Of a DNA stretch of 64,000 nt, positions 33,841 through 42,823 are shown one piece after another. The stretch lies in assembly GCA_902581925.1 (NCBI GenBank), contig CACHQB010000003.1:1-64000 (forward strand), given 5' to 3'. Below the pieces are notes generated by a model. It saw only the letters and a program-made list of their open reading frames with translations. It did no database searches and was not told the DNA's origin. A program made the position numbers and the translations under genes. Each line of letters begins with the position of its first letter. Position 1 is the first letter of the stretch. The DNA comes from an uncultured Pelagibacteraceae bacterium (lineage in GTDB: Bacteria; Pseudomonadota; Alphaproteobacteria; Pelagibacterales; Pelagibacteraceae).

Positions 33841-34290
33841 ATGAATAATAAAATAATTATTATTAATGGTCCAAATCTTAATCTATTAGGAGAAAGAGAA
33901 CAATCACAATATGGATCTACTACTATTAATCAACTTAAAGAAAATTGTTTAAAAAAGGGACAAGAAATTGGTCTTGATGTAGAATTTTCACAATCTAATA
34001 TTGAGGGAGAATTGGTAAATATTATTCAAGATGCTAGAAAAAAGTTTGATGGTATGATTATAAATGCTGCTGCATTTACTCATACTTCTGTGGCTATAAG
34101 AGATGCTCTAGATTTATTCAAAAAACCAATAATTGAACTACACCTGTCAAATATTTACAAAAGAGAGGAATTTAGACATAAATCACTTATAAGCGGTGTC
34201 GTAACTGGAGGAATTTTTGGATTAGGTGCTGAAGGATATATTTTGGCCATAATTTCATTACAAAAGACTTTGCAAAATGAAAATAGATAA
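33841..34290 (+). CDS. aroQ: 3-dehydroquinate dehydratase, type II (AroQ)
   Basis: A 149-residue dodecameric enzyme of the shikimate pathway that dehydrates 3-dehydroquinate. The signature is 'INGPNLNLLGEREQSQYG' at the N-terminus with the catalytic Arg/Tyr loop, then 'INAAAFTHTSVAIRDAL' and 'ELHLSNIYKREEFRHKS' with the catalytic His region, and 'GFGxxGY'-like 'FGLGAEGYILAI' near the end. It overlaps accB by 14 bases; the aroQ-accB-accC order is common in alpha- and gammaproteobacteria. Confidence 0.95.
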   Translation: MNNKIIIINGPNLNLLGEREQSQYGSTTINQLKENCLKKGQEIGLDVEFSQSNIEGELVNIIQDARKKFDGMIINAAAFTHTSVAIRDALDLFKKPIIELHLSNIYKREEFRHKSLISGVVTGGIFGLGAEGYILAIISLQKTLQNENR

Positions 34291-34711
34291 AAAAATAATT
34301 CAAGAATTAAGTGATTATTTAAAAGAATTTAATCTTACTGAAATAGAAATAACGGAAAAAGATACAAAAATTAAAGTATCAAAAAATAATGTTTCAATTA
34401 GTAATCAGCCACAAGTTGTTTCTTCCTCATCACCTGCATCAAGTCCAGTGTATGCTAATAATCAAAATATTAAATCAGGAACTGAAATTACTTCACCTAT
34501 AATAGGAACAGCATATCATGCTCCAGAACCTGGTGCTAAAAAATTTGTTGAGGTTGGAAAAAAAATTAAAAAAGGTGACACGATTATGATTGTAGAGGCA
34601 ATGAAAACAATGAATCATGTGCCGTCAACATCTGATGGTGTTGTAAAAGAAATTTGTGTTGAAGACGGTCAACCTGTCGAATTTGGTCAAACTATTATTA
34701 TTCTTGAATAA
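34277..34711 (+). CDS. accB: Biotin carboxyl carrier protein of acetyl-CoA carboxylase (AccB)
   Basis: A 144-residue carrier subunit. The N-terminal segment ('IQELSDYLKEFNLTEIEITEKDTKIKVSK') is the short dimer/assembly region, followed by a Ser/Pro/Ala linker at about 47-70 and the biotinyl domain. The biotin attachment lysine is K110 in 'VEAMKTMNHV'. It overlaps aroQ by 14 bases and is followed 3 bases later by accC, with which it forms the carboxylation half of the enzyme. Confidence 0.95.
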   Translation: MKIDKKIIQELSDYLKEFNLTEIEITEKDTKIKVSKNNVSISNQPQVVSSSSPASSPVYANNQNIKSGTEITSPIIGTAYHAPEPGAKKFVEVGKKIKKGDTIMIVEAMKTMNHVPSTSDGVVKEICVEDGQPVEFGQTIIILE

Positions 34712-34714
34712 ATA

Positions 34715-36052
34715 ATGTTTAAAAAGATTTTAATTGCAAACCGTGGGGAAATTGCAGTTAGAATTATAAGAGCATGTAAGGAATGGGGAATCTCTACTGT
34801 CGCTATTCATTCAGATGTTGATAGAGAAAGTATGCATGTAAGAATGGCTGATGAAAGTGTATGTATTGGTTCTCATCAACCAGCAAATAGTTATTTAAAC
34901 ATTCCTGCTTTAATGTCAGCAATAGAACTTACGAATGCGGACGCAGTGCATCCTGGGTATGGCTTTCTTTCTGAAAATGCAAATTTCGCAAGAATTTTAG
35001 AAGAGAATAAAATTAATTTTATCGGAGCAACATCAAAACATATTGAAATGATGGGTGATAAAATCCAAGCTAAAAAAATAGCCAAAGAGAATGGATTACC
35101 TGTTATTGAGGGATCTGAAGGTGGTGTAAAAAATGCTTCTGAAGCAAAAGAACTTTGTAAAAGAATTGGTTTTCCTGTCTTAATCAAAGCCTCAGGTGGA
35201 GGTGGAGGCAAAGGTATGAAAATAGTTTTCAAGGAAGAGGAATTTGAAACATTATTTTCAATAGCTAAATCTGAAGCACAAAAATACTTTGGTAATGATG
35301 AAGTTTATATTGAAAAATTTTTCCAAAATCCGAGACATATAGAAGTTCAAATACTTGCTGGAAAAAATAGAGTGGTTCATCTTCATGAAAGAGATTGTTC
35401 TGTTCAAAGAAGACATCAAAAATTAATAGAGGAAACACCAAGTCCAGTTTTAAATGATAAATTAAGAAAAGACTTATTTGAAAAAACAGTAAATATGGTT
35501 GCAAAGATTGGTTATATGGGTGCTGGAACTGTTGAATTTATATATGAAGATGGGAAATTTTATTTCCTTGAAATGAATACAAGAGTCCAAGTTGAACATC
35601 CTGTAACAGAAATGGTTACTGGGATTGATATAATAAAAGAACAAATTTGGATTGCTTTTTCTGGAGAAACAGCTTTGAAACAAAGTGATATAAATCCTAG
35701 GGGACACGCAATTGAATGTAGAATAAATGCTGAAGATGCTAGTAAAAATTTTCAACCATCACCTGGAGTTATAACTATGTGTCATCAACCATCTGGATTT
35801 AGAACTAGAGTAGATGGAGCAATATTTCAAGGTTATAAGGTAACTCCTTATTACGATAGTATGGTTTGTAAATTAATATGCCATGGAAGAAATAGAACTG
35901 AGGCTATTCAAAGAATGAATAGATCTTTAGATGAATTTGTAATTGAAGGTATTACTACAACTATTCCATTACATAAAAAATTACTAAATCACAAAAAATT
36001 CATTAATTCAGATTTTAATGTAAGTTGGCTAGATAAGGACTCTATAGTCTAA
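34715..36052 (+). CDS. accC: Biotin carboxylase subunit of acetyl-CoA carboxylase (AccC)
   Basis: A 445-residue ATP-grasp enzyme that carboxylates biotin on AccB, committing acetyl-CoA to fatty-acid synthesis. The N-terminal 'KILIANRGEIAVRIIRACKEWG', the ATP loop 'KASGGGGGKGMKIV' near residue 159, 'HIEVQILAG', 'ERDCSVQRRHQKLIEE' and 'EMNTRVQVEHPVTEMVTGIDI' are all intact. The length is standard. The stop shares CTAA at 36049-36052 with the convergent DUF2155 gene. accA and accD are not in the window. Confidence 0.97.
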   Translation: MFKKILIANRGEIAVRIIRACKEWGISTVAIHSDVDRESMHVRMADESVCIGSHQPANSYLNIPALMSAIELTNADAVHPGYGFLSENANFARILEENKINFIGATSKHIEMMGDKIQAKKIAKENGLPVIEGSEGGVKNASEAKELCKRIGFPVLIKASGGGGGKGMKIVFKEEEFETLFSIAKSEAQKYFGNDEVYIEKFFQNPRHIEVQILAGKNRVVHLHERDCSVQRRHQKLIEETPSPVLNDKLRKDLFEKTVNMVAKIGYMGAGTVEFIYEDGKFYFLEMNTRVQVEHPVTEMVTGIDIIKEQIWIAFSGETALKQSDINPRGHAIECRINAEDASKNFQPSPGVITMCHQPSGFRTRVDGAIFQGYKVTPYYDSMVCKLICHGRNRTEAIQRMNRSLDEFVIEGITTTIPLHKKLLNHKKFINSDFNVSWLDKDSIV

Positions 36053-36456
36053 TAACAACTTACAAGCCAAACATCATAAACAGGATGATCGAAGGGTGTT
36101 ATTGAAGGACTAGATGAAAACATCCATCCATTAAAAACAAATACCTCATCATTATTTTTATCTTTTAAATCTCTAACTTGTATATAGGCAGTTATTTCTG
36201 GATTGTCATCAAACTCAGAATTTTTACATTTAAGACTTTTAATAGATAAATCCTTAAATTTTATTAGTTCTCCGTTTTTTAGTTTAAGCAAAGTATTTTT
36301 AGAACTTATTTTATCCAAAATTTTAAGATTGGTAAAAGTTCCCTCTAAATTAACATTTGAGTATGAATTAAAAACTAAAGAAAAATAAAATAAAAAAACT
36401 AAATTGATTAATTTAAAATTATTCTTTCCAACTTGAGTATTTCTTTTTAACACCAT
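36049..36456 (-). CDS. DUF2155 domain-containing exported protein
   Basis: A 135-residue protein with a hydrophobic signal-like segment at about 16-33 and the DUF2155 core: 'ITAYIQVRDLKDK' and the diagnostic C-terminal 'VFNGWMFSSSPSITPFDHPVYDVWLVSC'. Two cysteines, in 'LKCKNSEF' and at the C-terminal 'VSCY', could form a disulfide in the periplasm. The function is unknown. The family is nearly confined to alphaproteobacteria, where it typically sits beside the NDUFA12 gene, as here. It overlaps that gene by 38 bases, so the true start could lie slightly downstream. Confidence 0.85.
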   Translation of the reverse strand: MVLKRNTQVGKNNFKLINLVFLFYFSLVFNSYSNVNLEGTFTNLKILDKISSKNTLLKLKNGELIKFKDLSIKSLKCKNSEFDDNPEITAYIQVRDLKDKNNDEVFVFNGWMFSSSPSITPFDHPVYDVWLVSCY

Positions 36457-36778
36457 CTTTGTTCTTATTTGGATAATATGCCGAATCAGTTCCAGTTAAA
36501 TTTTCTTGATGTGGTTTTTGCCAATCGTATTTTTCTAAGGTATGTTTTTTTTCAATTTTATTAGGTGTAAAGTGAATCCAAGAATACCATTCAACTGGAA
36601 TTTTTGATGCATCAATTGTGTTTGAGTAAATGACCCATCTTTTTCCACTTTTACTTTCATAGTATTTATTTCCTAACTCATCAGTACCAACGAGTTTTCC
36701 AAAAAAAATAGTTTTTAGTCTTGTTCCAAGAGTATCTTGATTCCACCATATGAAAATTTTGCTTAAAAATGTCAACAT
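36419..36778 (-). CDS. NADH:ubiquinone oxidoreductase subunit NDUFA12-like protein
   Basis: A 119-residue homologue of the mitochondrial complex I accessory subunit NDUFA12 (17.2 kDa, B17.2), one of the few accessory subunits shared with alphaproteobacteria. Typical stretches are 'FIWWNQDTLGTRLKTIFFGKLVGTDELGNKYYES' near residues 9-42, 'KRWVIYSN', and 'IPVEWYSWIHFTPN' in the middle, followed by a polar tail with 'WQKPHQENLTGT'. The gene lies away from any nuo operon, as is usual. It supports the alphaproteobacterial assignment. Confidence 0.9.
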   Translation of the reverse strand: MLTFLSKIFIWWNQDTLGTRLKTIFFGKLVGTDELGNKYYESKSGKRWVIYSNTIDASKIPVEWYSWIHFTPNKIEKKHTLEKYDWQKPHQENLTGTDSAYYPNKNKDGVKKKYSSWKE

Positions 36779-36890
36779 TTTTTTTTTATTTATTCAATTA
36801 AAAATTGTAAAATTTAAATTAGACTAAAATATGAATATGTATATAAATTAATTGATTCATTATTCAAATTATATTTTAAATTGAGGTCAA

Positions 36891-37715
36891 ATGGCAAAGT
36901 ATTTAGTTGAAACTTATTATACCTGTACCTTTAAAGTAAATCATTATTTAGATGATATTAACGAAGCAGAGTTAAAAAATTTAGAGAAGAGAGATGATGG
37001 TAAATTCGAGGTATTAGATGTTAAACTTGATAATAGAAAAACAAAAAGCTTAGATCCTAAAAATAACAAAGTTTTGGAAAACAAAAAAGTAGAAGTAATT
37101 TCAGAAAAAAACAATAAAAGCTCAGAAAATAAAGAAAGTATAATAACAAATATTAATATAGCCAACGAGAAATCAGGTAAAAGATTCAGTATGCCAGACA
37201 GAAGAAAAGGATATATTCAAAAAGCAACCATTGGTGATCATAAAGTCTACCTACATACTGGAGAGTATGAGGATGGAAAAATTGGAGAAATATTTATTGA
37301 TACTAGTAAAGAAGGCGAACTTGTAAAAGCTTTAATGAACAACTTTGCAATTGCTGTTTCTCTGGGCCTTCAATATGGCGTTCCGCTTGATGAATATATA
37401 AGTGCTTTTGTTGGTACAAAATTTGAACCATCTGGCAAAGTCCATGGTAATGATAGAATTTTAAGTGCTACATCAATTTTAGACTATATTTTTAGAGAAT
37501 TAGCTATTTCATATCAAAACAGAGAAGATCTAGCCCACACTCCAACTATTGGAGGAAATGATGCTATCATTACAGAAGGTCAGAGCTCTGAGGATCAAAA
37601 TCAATTATTAAAAATTGTAAAAGATATTACTAGTAAAGGTTTCGTAAGAAATAATTATAAAAAAAATCTAGTTGATCTTTCAGATGTAAAAATAAGTCTA
37701 AAGGGTAAAAAATAA
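36891..37715 (+). CDS. Free-standing protein resembling the C-terminal region of B12-dependent ribonucleotide reductase
   Basis: A 274-residue protein in two parts. Residues 1-95 start '[22 protein letters not shown]' and include a low-complexity Lys/Asn/Glu linker. Residues about 100-215 ('[24 protein letters not shown]', '[42 protein letters not shown]', '[20 protein letters not shown]') look like the segment after the catalytic barrel in alphaproteobacterial class II reductases (NrdJ). The barrel, with its active-site cysteines and B12 site, is absent, so this cannot be a reductase by itself. A regulatory or structural role is inference. GAGG lies upstream of the ATG. Confidence 0.65.
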   Translation: MAKYLVETYYTCTFKVNHYLDDINEAELKNLEKRDDGKFEVLDVKLDNRKTKSLDPKNNKVLENKKVEVISEKNNKSSENKESIITNINIANEKSGKRFSMPDRRKGYIQKATIGDHKVYLHTGEYEDGKIGEIFIDTSKEGELVKALMNNFAIAVSLGLQYGVPLDEYISAFVGTKFEPSGKVHGNDRILSATSILDYIFRELAISYQNREDLAHTPTIGGNDAIITEGQSSEDQNQLLKIVKDITSKGFVRNNYKKNLVDLSDVKISLKGKK

Positions 37716-37716
37716 C

Positions 37717-39501
37717 TTATTTTTTAGTTTTTAAAGCTAAATTTAATTCTTTTAATTGATCTGGATTTACTTGTGATGGTGCATTCATCATCAGATCTTG
37801 AGCATTTTGGTTCATTGGAAACATTGTGACTTCCCTAATGTTTTTTTCATTAGCTAGTAACATTACGATTCTATCAATACCGGGTGCTATTCCTCCATGT
37901 GGTGGCGCACCATAACTAAGTGCATTAATCATTCCACTAAATTTTTCATCTACTTGTTTTTTGTCATATCCTGCAATTGAGAAAAGTTTATACATAAGTT
38001 CTGGTTTGTGATTTCTAATTGCTCCTGAAGATAATTCTATTCCATTACAAACTATGTCGTATTGATAAGCAAGTATATCTAATGGATTTTCAAAATCTTT
38101 TTCACTTAAATTTCCTTGGGGCATTGAAAATGGATTATGACTAAATTCAATCTTATTTGTTGATAAATCTTTTTCAAACATTGGATAATCTACAATCCAG
38201 CAAAATGCGAACATATTTTCATCAATTAAATCTAAATCTTTTGCAATTTTATCTCTTGCAAGCGCAGTAATTTTTTCTAATTCGTCTTGTTTTCCGCAAG
38301 ACATGAAAATACTATCTCCGATTTCACAGTTTGTTTTTTTCATGATTTCAACCAATGCATCTTGAGAAAAGAATTTTCCTATAGGGCCTTTTGCTGAAAT
38401 ATCTTTATCTTTTTCAAAAGTAAAATAAGCTAAACCAGATGCACCTTCTTCTTTTGCCCATTTATCAATATTATCAAAAAAACTTCTTGGCTTATCTTTT
38501 GTATTTTTTGTAATAATACATCTTACTTTAGATCCAGATTTTACTAATTTTTTAAATATATCAAATGAAACATCTTCTCTTGAAAAAATTTCACTGATAT
38601 CATTTATAACAAGTGGATTTCTTAAATCTGGTTTATCAGTACCATATCTAAGCATTGCTTCCTTGTATGATATCTTTGGAAATTTATCAAACATCAGTTT
38701 TTTAGTAGAAAAATGTTTAAATGTATTTACCATTAACTTCTCGACAACATTAAATACATCTTCCTGCTCAACAAATGACATTTCTAAATCTAATTGATAA
38801 AACTCTCCAGGACTTCTGTCTGCTCTTGCATCTTCGTCTCTAAAACAAGGTGCGATTTGAAAATATCTATCAAACCCTGAGACCATTATTAATTGTTTAA
38901 ATTGTTGAGGTGCTTGAGGTAATGCATAAAATTTTCCTGGATTTAAACGACTAGGTACTAAAAAATCTCTAGCACCTTCCGGACTAGATGAAGTTAAAAT
39001 TGGTGTTTGAAATTCTAAAAAACCTAATTTAGTCATTTCACTTCGGATATATGAAATAACTTTAGATCTTAAAATAATATTTTCATGAATTTTTTTTCTT
39101 CTTAAATCTAAAAATCTATATTTCAATCTTATCTCTTCAGCATATTCTTGATCACTAAAGATTGGCATTGGTAACTCTTTACAAGTGCCCAAAACTTCAT
39201 ACTGCTCAATAACAACCTCTATTTCACCAGTATCAATTTCAGAATTAATTGTTTCTTTAGATCTATTTACAACTTTTCCCTCAACTTTTATTACTGTTTC
39301 TAATTGCATTTTTTCTAAATCAGAAAAATGTTTATTATCTTTGTCAATTATACATTGGGTTATTCCGTAATTATCTCTCAAATCAATAAATAATAAATTC
39401 CCATGATCTCTTTTTTTATTGATCCAGCCTGAAAGAGAAATTTTTTTATCTACATCCTCTTTTCTTAATTCATTACACTTATGTGTTCTATACTTATTCA
39501 A
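37717..39501 (-). CDS. aspS: Aspartyl-tRNA synthetase
   Basis: A 594-residue class IIb synthetase of the bacterial type. An N-terminal OB-fold anticodon-binding domain ('SLSGWINKKRDHGNLLFIDLRDNYG') is followed by the catalytic domain with 'EFQTPILTSSSPEGARDFLVPSR', 'QAPQQFKQLIMVSGFDRYFQIAPCFRDEDARADR' (motif 2) and 'GAPPHGGIAPGIDRIVMLL' (motif 3). The bacterial GAD insertion lies between. Whether it charges tRNA-Asn too cannot be decided without knowing if gatCAB or asnS is present. It is last in the DUF2066-hdaA-aspS operon. Confidence 0.96.
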   Translation of the reverse strand: MNKYRTHKCNELRKEDVDKKISLSGWINKKRDHGNLLFIDLRDNYGITQCIIDKDNKHFSDLEKMQLETVIKVEGKVVNRSKETINSEIDTGEIEVVIEQYEVLGTCKELPMPIFSDQEYAEEIRLKYRFLDLRRKKIHENIILRSKVISYIRSEMTKLGFLEFQTPILTSSSPEGARDFLVPSRLNPGKFYALPQAPQQFKQLIMVSGFDRYFQIAPCFRDEDARADRSPGEFYQLDLEMSFVEQEDVFNVVEKLMVNTFKHFSTKKLMFDKFPKISYKEAMLRYGTDKPDLRNPLVINDISEIFSREDVSFDIFKKLVKSGSKVRCIITKNTKDKPRSFFDNIDKWAKEEGASGLAYFTFEKDKDISAKGPIGKFFSQDALVEIMKKTNCEIGDSIFMSCGKQDELEKITALARDKIAKDLDLIDENMFAFCWIVDYPMFEKDLSTNKIEFSHNPFSMPQGNLSEKDFENPLDILAYQYDIVCNGIELSSGAIRNHKPELMYKLFSIAGYDKKQVDEKFSGMINALSYGAPPHGGIAPGIDRIVMLLANEKNIREVTMFPMNQNAQDLMMNAPSQVNPDQLKELNLALKTKK

Positions 39502-40164
39502 TTAAACCTCTAAAGCTTCTTTAATAATTTTAAAATCGATCGGTTTTTTTCTTTTTAAACTAATTTCGTCGATTTTATATATGAAATCAGAAATTTTGCC
39601 ATATGTTCTATCTATTCTCTTAATTATAAATTCAACAAGTTTTTGATCTATTGATATTTGACGATCAGAAAGATTTTTTAATATTAATGCATAGATTAAA
39701 TCATCACCAGGTTTTTCAATTTGAGATAAAATAAAATTAGTAGATCTTGATTTTAGATCATTTAATTTAAATTTAATATCAACTATTGGTATTGTTGAAG
39801 TTGTTATCAAATATTTATTATCCTGATCTATTATATTAATAAGCGAAAATAATAAGTTTTCATTTATTTTTTCAGTTAAATCCTCAATAATAATGTTTTC
39901 GTATATTTTAATTTTATGAAGAAAATCATTACTAATATCGTCTGAATTAATTTTAATACCTCCATTTTTTGCTAAAAATATATTAATTAAATGACTTTTT
40001 CCTGAAAACTTTTCACCTATTAAGTTTATAAAATTTTTATCCCACTTTGGCCAATTATTTAAAAGTCGAAAAGAATGTTCGTTGCTATTTGAAACATAAA
40101 AATCCTGGTCTTTAAAATTTTGCTCATAATCAAATTTAAGTATTTGCTGATTAAGATTTGTCAT
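39502..40164 (-). CDS. hdaA: HdaA-like DnaA-related regulatory protein
   Basis: A 220-residue DnaA-domain-III-like AAA+ protein without a DNA-binding domain IV. The N-terminus has a clamp-binding-type segment ('NQQILKFDYEQ'), then 'FYVSNSNEHSFRLLNNWPKW' and a P-loop-like 'LIGEKFSGKSHL' near residue 50. 'IIIEDLTEKI' is in the Walker B position with a weakened motif. In alphaproteobacteria HdaA works with the sliding clamp to inactivate DnaA-ATP after initiation; that role is inferred by family. It sits between aspS and the DUF2066 gene, overlapping the latter by 14 bases. Confidence 0.83.
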   Translation of the reverse strand: MTNLNQQILKFDYEQNFKDQDFYVSNSNEHSFRLLNNWPKWDKNFINLIGEKFSGKSHLINIFLAKNGGIKINSDDISNDFLHKIKIYENIIIEDLTEKINENLLFSLINIIDQDNKYLITTSTIPIVDIKFKLNDLKSRSTNFILSQIEKPGDDLIYALILKNLSDRQISIDQKLVEFIIKRIDRTYGKISDFIYKIDEISLKRKKPIDFKIIKEALEV

Positions 40165-41224
40165 TTAAAACCCAAATTTTATTTTTAATTTCAAAATAAT
40201 AATTTTGATAACTCATGACTTCTAAAAATTTATCAGGTGTTCCATTAAAAATAACTTTATAATAATTATTTTGATTATCAAATTTATAAATATATGAATT
40301 ATATATCAAATCCATACTAGATAAAACTTTTTCAAATTTTTTAATTTTTATATTATTAGAATTATCTATAGAAATATTTAAAGATAGTTTTACTGAGGTA
40401 TTAATTTGATTCTGTGATTTCCAAAAATCTTCATATACTAATTTTAATTTATCAATAAATTTAAAAATCTCTTCTTCATTATCAAAGTTCACTTCATTAT
40501 AATTTAAATTTTTTAAATTTTTTTTCTGATTAAAAATTCTTATTTTATTATTATTTTTAAAAACAATCATAATTATATGATCATTCATATTGTATTTATT
40601 TATAATTTTCTTGAAGTCATAAGTTTCTAAATTATTAATATTCTTTTTAATTAAACTAAAATCATCAAGATCTTGAGTGGGTAAGATGTAATTTAAAAGA
40701 CTGTATCTTTTATTATTTAAATTCCAGCTTGTAAATAATATATTCTCTGAAAACATTGAAACCTGATTTCTATTTTGATCAACAAAAATAGGAATAAATA
40801 AAATATCTTTTTTAAAAGGCAATGATGGAAAAACATTTTTTGACTCTAGTAAATCAAATATATTTTTTTTATTAAATGAAACATTCAGAGTTAGATAATA
40901 AATCTCATCAATAAACTTTTCTTCTACAATGGAGAAAGTTTCAATCATACCCTTTATTTGATTAATTGAGGTATTTTTTAATTTTACATGATCTTTGCTT
41001 TGGACAATTGACATAATAAGTTCATTAAATGCCTCTTCAAATCCTTTGTCGATGATTTCATTTTTATTAAAATTTATTTCAAAAGGTGTTGATATTTCAA
41101 TATCGCTAATAGAAAATGTATTTGCATGAAGTTTTCCTGTGGAAAAGAAAATATTTATTAAAGCAAGAAATATAAAAAAATTATATAAAGGCTTAAATTT
41201 ATTAAGTAGAGGAATAAATTTCAT
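40151..41224 (-). CDS. DUF2066 domain-containing protein
   Basis: A 357-residue protein with an N-terminal hydrophobic segment (about 13-33) that looks like a signal peptide or anchor. DUF2066 is recognised by its place between purM and hdaA, a conserved linkage in proteobacteria, and by the pattern 'GFEEAFNELIMSIVQSKDHVKL' followed by 'FIDEIYYLTLNVSFNKKNIFDLL'. The function is unknown. The C-terminal half is divergent, Asn/Lys/Ile-rich and with no motif I can name. It is first in the operon with hdaA and aspS, with only 11 bases to the divergent purM. Confidence 0.72.
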   Translation of the reverse strand: MKFIPLLNKFKPLYNFFIFLALINIFFSTGKLHANTFSISDIEISTPFEINFNKNEIIDKGFEEAFNELIMSIVQSKDHVKLKNTSINQIKGMIETFSIVEEKFIDEIYYLTLNVSFNKKNIFDLLESKNVFPSLPFKKDILFIPIFVDQNRNQVSMFSENILFTSWNLNNKRYSLLNYILPTQDLDDFSLIKKNINNLETYDFKKIINKYNMNDHIIMIVFKNNNKIRIFNQKKNLKNLNYNEVNFDNEEEIFKFIDKLKLVYEDFWKSQNQINTSVKLSLNISIDNSNNIKIKKFEKVLSSMDLIYNSYIYKFDNQNNYYKVIFNGTPDKFLEVMSYQNYYFEIKNKIWVLNDKS

Positions 41225-41235
41225 AAAACATATTA

Positions 41236-42267
41236 ATGAATAAAAAAAAATTTACCTATAAAAAAAGTGGAGTTAATATAAGTGCTGCTGATAAATTTGT
41301 TGATTTCATTTCTACAGTTTCATCAAAAAAAAGAGGCAAAAAAAAGTTTTCTAATATAGGTGGTTTTGGTTCAATTACGAACATTCCAAGTAATATTAAA
41401 CAACCTAAAATAGTGGCATGCACAGATGGTGTGGGAACTAAAATTGAAATTGCTAATACATTAAATAGATTTGATACAATTGGAATTGACTTAGTCGCAA
41501 TGAGTGTAAACGATTTAATTGTTCAAGGAGCAAAGCCATTACTTTTTTTAGATTATATATCTATAAATAAAATTGATCTTAAAAAACTTAAAGCAATAAT
41601 AAACGGGATTAAAAAAGGCTGTAACCAATCAGAATGTGAACTAGTCGGTGGAGAAACTGCAGAAATGCCTGGTACTTACGAAAAAGGTAAATTTGATATT
41701 GCAGGCTTTGCTGTTGGTATTGTTGCAAAGAATAAAATTTTAAATAAAAATAAAATAAAAAAAAATAATCTTATATTAGCGGTTCCTTCTAATGGTTTAC
41801 ATTCTAATGGTTTTTCTCTTGTAAGATATTTAATTAAACAAAAAAAAATAAATATAAAAAAAAATAAATTTTTAAAATCTGAGCTTTTAAAACCAACTAA
41901 AATATATGTTAAAGAAATAATGAATTTAATTAATAAAAATTTAATTAATGGTTGTGCAAATATAACTGGAGGAGGATTATCTGATAATATTAAAAGAATT
42001 ATACCTGATAAACTTTCTGCAAATATAAGCTTAGATAAAATTAAGACTTCTAAAATATTTAATTGGCTAAAAAAAAATGGAATTTCCGAAAAGGAAATGC
42101 TCAAAACATTTAATTGTGGGGTTGGTTTTTGCCTTATTATTGAAGGTAAAAATCTTAAAAAAATAAATAAATTTTTTTCTAAAAAGTACAGACCTTATGT
42201 TATCGGAAAAATTTTTAATGATAAAAATAAAGTTAAATTAAATGGTTCTATCAACTGGTATCAATAG
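41236..42267 (+). CDS. purM: Phosphoribosylformylglycinamidine cyclo-ligase (PurM)
   Basis: A 343-residue purine-synthesis enzyme that closes the imidazole ring of AIR. Family motifs: 'FTYKKSGVNISAADKFV' at the N-terminus, 'ACTDGVGTKIEIA', 'DLVAMSVNDLIVQGAKPLLFLDY', 'CELVGGETAEMPGTY' and 'LAVPSNGLHSNGFSLVRYL'. The C-terminal half is rich in lysine and asparagine, reflecting the extreme A+T bias here. It overlaps purN by 26 bases. Confidence 0.96.
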   Translation: MNKKKFTYKKSGVNISAADKFVDFISTVSSKKRGKKKFSNIGGFGSITNIPSNIKQPKIVACTDGVGTKIEIANTLNRFDTIGIDLVAMSVNDLIVQGAKPLLFLDYISINKIDLKKLKAIINGIKKGCNQSECELVGGETAEMPGTYEKGKFDIAGFAVGIVAKNKILNKNKIKKNNLILAVPSNGLHSNGFSLVRYLIKQKKINIKKNKFLKSELLKPTKIYVKEIMNLINKNLINGCANITGGGLSDNIKRIIPDKLSANISLDKIKTSKIFNWLKKNGISEKEMLKTFNCGVGFCLIIEGKNLKKINKFFSKKYRPYVIGKIFNDKNKVKLNGSINWYQ

Positions 42268-42823
42268 AATTAGAACAGCTGTATTTATTTCAGGTACAGG
42301 AAGTAACTTAAAATCTCTTATCAAATTTTCTAAAAGTAATAAATCTCCTATATCTATTGAGTTAATTGTTTCAAACAATGCTAAAGCAAAGGGATTAAAT
42401 TATGCTAAAATTTATAAAATAAAAAAAAAAGTTTTAAATTTTAAAAATAAAAATTTGAGCGAAAATAAATTTATTTCTTATTTAAAAATAAATAATATTG
42501 AAATGATTTGTTTGGCTGGATTTATGGAAATTTTATCAAAGAATTTTATAAAAAAGTTTAAAGGAAAAATTTTAAATATACATCCGTCTTTACTACCTAG
42601 ATATAAAGGCTTAAATACTCACGAAAGAGCATTAAAAAATAAAGAAAAATATTCAGGATGCACAGTTCATTTTGTTAATTCTAAATTAGATTCTGGAAAA
42701 ATTATTCTACAAAAAAAAGTTAAAATTTCAAAAAATGAGACTAAAAACTCTCTCGCTAAAAAAATTTTAATCCAAGAACATAAACTATATCAAAAAGCTA
42801 TAATAAAAGTCTTTAATCTTTAA
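42242..42823 (+). CDS. purN: Phosphoribosylglycinamide formyltransferase (PurN)
   Basis: A 193-residue folate-dependent GAR transformylase. The N-terminal 'TAVFISGTGSNLKSLIKF' phosphate loop, 'ICLAGFMEILSKNFI', the catalytic 'LNIHPSLLPRYKGLNTHERAL' (Asn, His) and 'GCTVHFVNSKLDSGKIIL' (Asp) are all present. The start at 42242 lies inside purM; no later in-frame ATG fits the first strand. The stop shares TTAA at 42820-42823 with the convergent ndk. Confidence 0.95.
   Translation: MVLSTGINRIRTAVFISGTGSNLKSLIKFSKSNKSPISIELIVSNNAKAKGLNYAKIYKIKKKVLNFKNKNLSENKFISYLKINNIEMICLAGFMEILSKNFIKKFKGKILNIHPSLLPRYKGLNTHERALKNKEKYSGCTVHFVNSKLDSGKIILQKKVKISKNETKNSLAKKILIQEHKLYQKAIIKVFNL

Noticed and set aside
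35265..35755. Long minus-strand open frames across accC
   Set aside because: They are antisense shadows of a conserved gene, with no family similarity and no ribosome-binding site.
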